Below are positions 4,872 to 9,220 of a stretch of 9,220 nt of DNA, piece by piece. This DNA is from Flavobacteriales bacterium UBA4585 (lineage in GTDB: Bacteria > Bacteroidota > Bacteroidia > Flavobacteriales > Schleiferiaceae), in assembly GCA_949487015.1 (NCBI GenBank), contig CATAQZ010000081.1:1-9220 (forward strand). The letters are read 5' to 3'. A program made the translations under genes and the position numbers. The notes beneath the pieces are model-generated. The model ran no database searches and was not told the DNA's origin. It saw only the letters and a program-made list of their open reading frames with translations. How positions within the stretch are numbered: the stretch's first letter is position 1; each line of letters starts with the position of its first letter.

Positions 4872-7097
4872 TTATATCCGCTTTGCCCAATCGCGTGCAA
4901 AACTAACCATCAATTTGAACTCTGCCACACTTGCAACACGTTCTTTATGGAATATTAAAATAGATTTTCCGTTGCTCTCCATATGGAAATCAGGATGCGC
5001 GAGTAAAAAGTCTACACATTTCTTGGTGAAAAACGCTTTTATTGCGACCGGATCGGGACCCTTTAATTTGAATTTCGCATCAAAAACAGGGTTACCTATC
5101 TCCACGTCTTTTACCCCTGCATATTGCGCTAATCGAGAGAATATTCGTTCTCTGTCTAATACAAACTCTGGTAAGTTGGGTACTTGAGGATTCATAACAA
5201 CGCAAGCCAAATGCTGACTGTCTTTCATAATAAATTCTCCACTGTGTGAGCTTACCTCCAAAGCATAGAAGTTTTGATCTACATCTTTCAGAAGATTGGT
5301 AGTGTAATCGATTCGACGGTGGTTGAAGTATTTAAACTGCTCCACTAATTCATCCCATTTAGACAGGGGCCATGCTGTAAATTGCAATTCATTGAGTACT
5401 GCAAATGCACTCAATTTTTCTTGCTTCGCGCTTAATCGTGGTCCTTGTGCACTACCTGCAGAACCTTGCATACGGAACTTCGAACGATTTGCACGAGACT
5501 GTACACCTAAAGGGTGTGAGGAAGTTGGAGCAAAGGCCTCTAACCCCACGAGTTCGAGACTTCCTCCTTTTTGATCAAAAAGCTCTGTATACCCCGAAAG
5601 ATGTTCCATTACGGTATGATCTACAAATTGCGTATTCGAGAAGTCAGCAATAAGCGTAGCCGTAGTAGGTACACTATCTAGCTTACTCTTTAACCTGGGG
5701 TAATTCAAGAAATTCGCGAAGTAATTAATATTTAAGATGAATTTCTGTTCATCTTCTTCATACAGTAATGTATTGGGACGGTAGAAATAACGTAAAATAT
5801 CGATGCCTGAACCTGTTATAAATACTTGCACTACGAATGTGGCCAACATACCCAATACTATACCCATTATCAATCCATAGACGAGGGTCGCAAAGAGCGT
5901 AAAGAAAAAGAGGAAAAGCTGCTCTAGACCTACACTCGCAATACGGCTGAATTGCGACGGATTTAATAGTTTATACCCTGTAAATACTAATATAGCCGCT
6001 AGTGCAGGTAGCGGTATCTGTGTTAATAGCGTCCGGAAAAACAAGACAAAAACTAAAATGAGAATACCATGGAAGAAATTGGCCGAACGCGTTTTAGCAC
6101 CATTACTCACATTTACAGAACTACGGGCAATAACTGTTACCACACTCAATCCCCCTACCAATCCAGATAAGGCAGTTGCTATACCCAAGGCACGCAAATC
6201 TTTGTTCACATTTGAGCGACGCTTGTATGGATCTAGACGGTCCATACCCTTAATGGAGAGTAAACTTTCAATGCTAGCGATAAAAGTTAAGGAAACCGCT
6301 GCACCCCAGAATGGTCCTTTAGTAATTCCAGAGAAATCGGGCATACGCCATGCAGACATCCAATCCGCAGGTATATTCACTAGATACTTTTCAGGGAAGA
6401 AACTCGTTCCTGAAATACGCGTACCTATCATCTGAACTGCAACAGATATAATAACTACCCAAAGCGGCGCCGGTACAGCATGTACCCACTGTGCGCGAAT
6501 CTTTGGAAACACAGAAAGTAGCAACAAGCTAAACAGGCCAATCCCAGCCGTTTTCCAAGTCCCTGCGTCTGCCCAAAACAGTGCCTCTACGGAATTGACG
6601 AATTCCAATAACAAGGGAATAGGAGCTGTACTTTCTGGATTTAATATTCCTATCATGACGTGGCTTTGCTTTGCTAATATGATGATACCTATGGCAGCCA
6701 ACATGCCCTGCACCGCAGAGGTAGGGAAAAGATCGGCCAAAACGCCTAATCGGACAGATCCCAGCAGAAATAACAAAACACCACTAACGACAATAGCTCC
6801 CAGCGCCATGTAGTATCCTGCAAGCATATCTCCATTTCCTAAAGTCGTAATTGCAGCTAGAGTCACCACAGCCAATCCATTCCCGGCACCGGTAATGGTT
6901 ACATACGAACCGCCTAAATGCGCTACGACTACCCCCCCAACTACAGCGGCCATAAGACCTGCAATGGCTGGTGCACCCGAGGCTAATGCCAATGCTATCG
7001 AAATGGGTAGGGCTACTAACGAGACTACAAATCCGGCTTTCAGATCTGCCTGCCAATTTTCTTTGAATCCTTTGAATCCACTACTCGGCTTATTCAT
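4872..7097 (-). CDS. SulP-family inorganic anion transporter with STAS domain and extra C-terminal domain
   Basis: This inner-membrane protein of 741 residues probably imports an anion such as bicarbonate or sulfate. About a dozen hydrophobic segments occupy residues 20-430. SulP signatures are GGSYVTITGAGNG near residue 62, IESLLS with conserved Glu277, and RSSVNVSNGAKTRS (325-338). A STAS domain follows at about 448-520; its usual D-S/T-T turn reads D493-H494-T495. A Ser/Gly/Ala-rich linker and then about 150 further residues (590-741) follow, with LPEFVLDRERIF, GNPVFDAKFKLKG and FFTKK. I recall this pattern from uncharacterised bacterial proteins but cannot name it. Typical SulP proteins have 500-570 residues. 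The ATG at 7097 is preferred over the in-frame TTG at 7124, because it gives an 8-bp overlap with the upstream gene instead of 35 bp. The substrate cannot be told from sequence. Confidence 0.93.
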   Translation of the reverse strand: MNKPSSGFKGFKENWQADLKAGFVVSLVALPISIALALASGAPAIAGLMAAVVGGVVVAHLGGSYVTITGAGNGLAVVTLAAITTLGNGDMLAGYYMALGAIVVSGVLLFLLGSVRLGVLADLFPTSAVQGMLAAIGIIILAKQSHVMIGILNPESTAPIPLLLEFVNSVEALFWADAGTWKTAGIGLFSLLLLSVFPKIRAQWVHAVPAPLWVVIISVAVQMIGTRISGTSFFPEKYLVNIPADWMSAWRMPDFSGITKGPFWGAAVSLTFIASIESLLSIKGMDRLDPYKRRSNVNKDLRALGIATALSGLVGGLSVVTVIARSSVNVSNGAKTRSANFFHGILILVFVLFFRTLLTQIPLPALAAILVFTGYKLLNPSQFSRIASVGLEQLFLFFFTLFATLVYGLIMGIVLGMLATFVVQVFITGSGIDILRYFYRPNTLLYEEDEQKFILNINYFANFLNYPRLKSKLDSVPTTATLIADFSNTQFVDHTVMEHLSGYTELFDQKGGSLELVGLEAFAPTSSHPLGVQSRANRSKFRMQGSAGSAQGPRLSAKQEKLSAFAVLNELQFTAWPLSKWDELVEQFKYFNHRRIDYTTNLLKDVDQNFYALEVSSHSGEFIMKDSQHLACVVMNPQVPNLPEFVLDRERIFSRLAQYAGVKDVEIGNPVFDAKFKLKGPDPVAIKAFFTKKCVDFLLAHPDFHMESNGKSILIFHKERVASVAEFKLMVSFARDWAKRI

Positions 7098-7971
7098 GGG
7101 CGTTGTCTTTAGTGGTATGAACAATGAGAACGTCCGATGGTAGATCGGCCAAGATGTACTCTAGATCGTGCTTAAAAATCCGGTCCAGCAGTCCCAGCTT
7201 TGTATCGGGCGAATTCACAACCAAAAGATCTGCTCGTTTTGCTTTTGCGTAATGAGCGATGGTATATCCTCGCTTGCCAAAAACATGCTGCTCTTTGATG
7301 TCAAGATTTACTGGAACTTGACAGTTTTGAAGGAGATCTTCAATACGGCTGTGCTGCTCACGTTCGATTTGCTTTCTTTTCCGTTCGCTTTTTAATTGGC
7401 TTTTATCATCGTCTGGCTTAATCAAAGACTTTTCACTTAATTCATCGACAACAAACAGCTCTTTACTGCCCAATTTCGAGCCGAGCCACAAAGAAGTGCG
7501 AATGGTGTCTAACGTTTTAGGATGGTCTAAACCATTGACCACAATACGTTCACAGGGCATGCCCTCCACTCTACTGTGGGTCAATAACAATAGGCTCACT
7601 TTAGCCTTCCGGCAAACATCGCGAGCAATACTGACGGTAAAAACCTTAAACATATTCTCTCTTACTAGAGCCCCTAAAGCAAGCAAGTCAATATTGTTTT
7701 CCTGGCAAAGCAGACGTAATTCTTCCTTTGGATCGCCCTCTTTACAAACCAATTCAACATCAGACTTGGGTATGCCTAAATCCGATAAGAAACCAGTATA
7801 AGTAGTCTCACAGCGGTCATTCCACTCGCCGATATGGAACACATACATCTGTGCATCACATCTTTGAGCAATCCGGTGGACTTCTGCAAGGTTCGCCTTC
7901 GCCATTGGTGAAAAGCCCATAGCTGTGGCGATTCTCTTAAAGGTTACGGGGGGTATACCTGATTTTGTCAT
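7090..7971 (-). CDS. Universal stress protein-like protein with two USP domains
   Basis: This is a cytoplasmic 293-residue protein with two USP (alpha/beta) domains, about residues 11-131 and 138-287. Domain 1 shows the pattern of a strand, SPMAKANLAEVHRIA helix, YVFHIG strand and IDLLALGALV. Domain 2 ends in RADLLVVNSPDT through SDVLIVHT. The nucleotide loop G-x2-G-x9-G(S/T) seen in ATP-binding USPs is absent from both domains, so nucleotide binding is doubtful. A strongly charged Lys/Arg/Glu/Asp stretch (about 180-220) interrupts domain 2 and may form a helix. The ATG overlaps the TGA of the upstream lipoprotein gene by 4 bp (ATGA), and the 3' end overlaps the SulP gene by 8 bp. Such tight coupling to a transporter suggests a regulatory or accessory role for it, as with other transporter-linked USPs. 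This role is inferred. Confidence 0.88.
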   Translation of the reverse strand: MTKSGIPPVTFKRIATAMGFSPMAKANLAEVHRIAQRCDAQMYVFHIGEWNDRCETTYTGFLSDLGIPKSDVELVCKEGDPKEELRLLCQENNIDLLALGALVRENMFKVFTVSIARDVCRKAKVSLLLLTHSRVEGMPCERIVVNGLDHPKTLDTIRTSLWLGSKLGSKELFVVDELSEKSLIKPDDDKSQLKSERKRKQIEREQHSRIEDLLQNCQVPVNLDIKEQHVFGKRGYTIAHYAKAKRADLLVVNSPDTKLGLLDRIFKHDLEYILADLPSDVLIVHTTKDNAHE

Positions 7972-9041
7972 CGTTTATCTACTACTCGTTTTAACTCATT
8001 TAACTCTTGCCTGGTTCCTTGAAAAATACGTCCTATGCGACCCTTTGGGCCGGAGACAAACACATATTTTCCGCTGAAAGCAAGGCTGTGCATGGCTGTG
8101 GTGTCCAATTCATGTAAAGCAGAATCTGCATAATACATACCAGCTGTACCGGTAAAATACACATTCTGTCCTGCACTTACCACATCAGAACTATACGGGA
8201 GATCTCTAAACTTTTCAGCCGCTGAATAATAGGCACTTTCAGGATCGTATTCAATTGCATTACCTAATGCTGCAGTATCGTAGAGGTAATCACCTCCTAC
8301 AATAATGTAATGACCGTCGTGCCAATCGTGCGCGAAAGCGCCCTGGCTTGGTAATCCTTGAGGTAATTCCAGCCATTTGGCTACCCAATTTTTCCCTTGA
8401 TTTGGTGACAGGTGTATACGCGAGACGGTTCCGCCAGTTACAATGCTCAGTGTTGAATCGTGGTAAAGAATAGACGATCCACTTGCAGCAAATGCAGCCT
8501 CACCGTCAATTGCGATTGGTCCTTCTATCTCAGCCCAATGCCGACCGCCATCTATGGTCCGTAAAAGTTTAAAACGTCCATTTACGGGATCGCCAAAAAC
8601 CCAGCCTAAAGTATCATTTGCAAATGTGATGCCGTCTAGGAAAGTAGATTGTGCAGTATCTGAAAATACCCGCGACCATTGTGCACCACGGTCTTCAGTA
8701 AAGTAAATGTAGGAAGGCGCCCCAGCGCTTACGGCGATGAAACGAGAATGATCTAAGGCCCAAACGCTACGGAACTGACTCTCTGGTGCATCGGGGATTT
8801 GAATGAATTCCCAATGGATTCCTGCATCAAGACTAAAGCAAAAACTACCTTCAGAACCGCCAACTAAAACTACACTATCATCTACCGCATGCAAACCACG
8901 AAAGCTAAACTGCTCGCCGGCTTCGTACAGTGGTATGAAGAGTGGACCGACGGTTACTGGCGGTTGGTCGCAACTCGATGCGAACAACGCGAATAATGCC
9001 GTTATCCCCCAGAAACCTATCCTCTTATGTCCCTTAAACAT
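7968..9041 (-). CDS. BNR/YCF48-like beta-propeller lipoprotein
   Basis: This 357-residue exported lipoprotein has a basic N-terminus (KGHKR), a hydrophobic segment (residues 8-21) and a lipobox ASSC, so Cys24 should be lipidated after cleavage. The mature part carries four Asp-box motifs of the S/T-x-D-x-G-x-x-W type: 70-77 (SLDAGIHW), 115-122 (TEDRGAQW), 162-169 (TIDGGRHW) and a weaker 212-219 (SPNQGKNW). These, with repeated VVLVGG/YVFVSG strands, indicate a beta-propeller as in sialidase BNR and YCF48/HCF136 proteins. No sialidase catalytic residues are recognisable, so an enzymatic function should not be assumed; Bacteroidota homologues are often labelled oxidoreductase without evidence. 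It would sit at the periplasmic face of a membrane or on the cell surface. The gene follows the acyltransferase end by 36 bases and overlaps the USP gene by 4 bp. Confidence 0.88.
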   Translation of the reverse strand: MFKGHKRIGFWGITALFALFASSCDQPPVTVGPLFIPLYEAGEQFSFRGLHAVDDSVVLVGGSEGSFCFSLDAGIHWEFIQIPDAPESQFRSVWALDHSRFIAVSAGAPSYIYFTEDRGAQWSRVFSDTAQSTFLDGITFANDTLGWVFGDPVNGRFKLLRTIDGGRHWAEIEGPIAIDGEAAFAASGSSILYHDSTLSIVTGGTVSRIHLSPNQGKNWVAKWLELPQGLPSQGAFAHDWHDGHYIIVGGDYLYDTAALGNAIEYDPESAYYSAAEKFRDLPYSSDVVSAGQNVYFTGTAGMYYADSALHELDTTAMHSLAFSGKYVFVSGPKGRIGRIFQGTRQELNELKRVVDKR

Positions 9042-9077
9042 CCATTTTTAGCTTTCCCTCAAGATAAGTCGTAGCTG

Positions 9078-9220
9078 TTAAAAAGCAAAGTAAATAAAAG
9101 GCTGAACTTCAGCGCTAAGGATTTGATAAATGACCATTGTTGCTGCAAGAGCGAGCGCAAATAACGCCCATGAGGGTGCAGTGCTCACGGCCTTACGAAG
9201 GCGTGCTTTGTGAGCGCTCG
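9078..9220 (-). CDS. C-terminal end of a probable MBOAT-family O-acyltransferase, cut by window edge
   Basis: One minus-strand frame is open from the window end to a TAA at 9078-9080 and encodes 46 residues with no start codon of its own in the window. The visible part has a basic stretch (AHKARLRKA), one hydrophobic membrane segment (WALFALALAATMVIYQIL) and the terminal residues PFIYFAF. A last helix followed by a final FIYFxF is a hallmark I associate with bacterial MBOAT membrane acyltransferases of the AlgI/DltB type. These move acyl groups to exported polysaccharides or teichoic acids. The catalytic His and Asn region lies outside the window, so substrate and activity are unknown. The gene lies 36 bases upstream of the lipoprotein gene on the same strand and is probably co-transcribed. 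Confidence 0.6.
   Translation of the reverse strand, partial: SAHKARLRKAVSTAPSWALFALALAATMVIYQILSAEVQPFIYFAF

Noticed and set aside
6058..6435. Plus-strand open frame of 125 residues inside the SulP gene
   Set aside because: It is antisense to strongly conserved SulP sequence, has no promoter, and its protein shows no recognisable pattern.
7098..7124. Upstream TTG start of the SulP gene
   Set aside because: It would add nine residues unlike family N-termini and extend the overlap with the USP gene to 35 bp. The ATG at 7097 gives a typical short overlap.
7968..9041. Sialidase function for the propeller lipoprotein
   Set aside because: Asp-boxes are structural. The sialidase Arg triad, Tyr and Glu arrangement and the FRIP motif are not visible.
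1..9220. Mobile elements, CRISPR arrays, tRNA or rRNA genes
   Set aside because: No transposase or integrase, no regularly spaced direct repeats, and no cloverleaf or rRNA sequence were seen on either strand.

Overview
The window looks like a chromosomal segment of a Bacteroidota bacterium, most likely a marine Flavobacteriales relative. The grounds are moderate GC, promoter boxes of the Bacteroidota type (TAnnTTTG, with a TTTG-like box about 19 bases upstream), little Shine-Dalgarno sequence, a long-form GAPDH of the kind common in this phylum, and a SusD-free lipoprotein/MBOAT gene neighbourhood. No tRNA, rRNA, CRISPR array, insertion sequence or phage gene is visible. Everything reads as stable core-type chromosome.

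Layout. On the plus strand, positions 1-936 are the C-terminal two thirds of an HtrA/Do serine protease, closed by a terminator. A promoter region with two inverted repeats follows, then a 477-residue glyceraldehyde-3-phosphate dehydrogenase (1151-2584). A long perfect hairpin (2608-2643) separates it from a convergent Lrp/AsnC regulator (2667-3140, minus). A divergent spacer carries a dyad beside the regulator start and a promoter for an unrecognised 75-residue protein (3327-3554, plus). Two consecutive hairpin terminators then face the convergent aminomethyltransferase gene gcvT (3682-4779, minus).

The right half (4872-9220) is all minus strand and looks like one operon. In transcription order it holds the end of a probable MBOAT acyltransferase (running off the window), a BNR/YCF48-type propeller lipoprotein, a tandem universal-stress-protein-like protein, and a large SulP anion transporter. 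The last three are joined by 4-bp and 8-bp overlaps, so translational coupling is likely. gcvT lies 92 bases downstream and may be read from the same transcript or separately.

How the genes fit together. HtrA (envelope protein quality control), GAPDH (glycolysis/gluconeogenesis) and GcvT (glycine cleavage) are housekeeping genes. The most unusual part is the SulP-USP pair. The transporter has a normal membrane core and STAS domain, but also a linker and an extra C-terminal domain of about 150 residues. Its partner USP lacks a recognisable nucleotide-binding loop. A regulated anion (bicarbonate or sulfate) uptake module is a reasonable hypothesis, not a demonstrated function.
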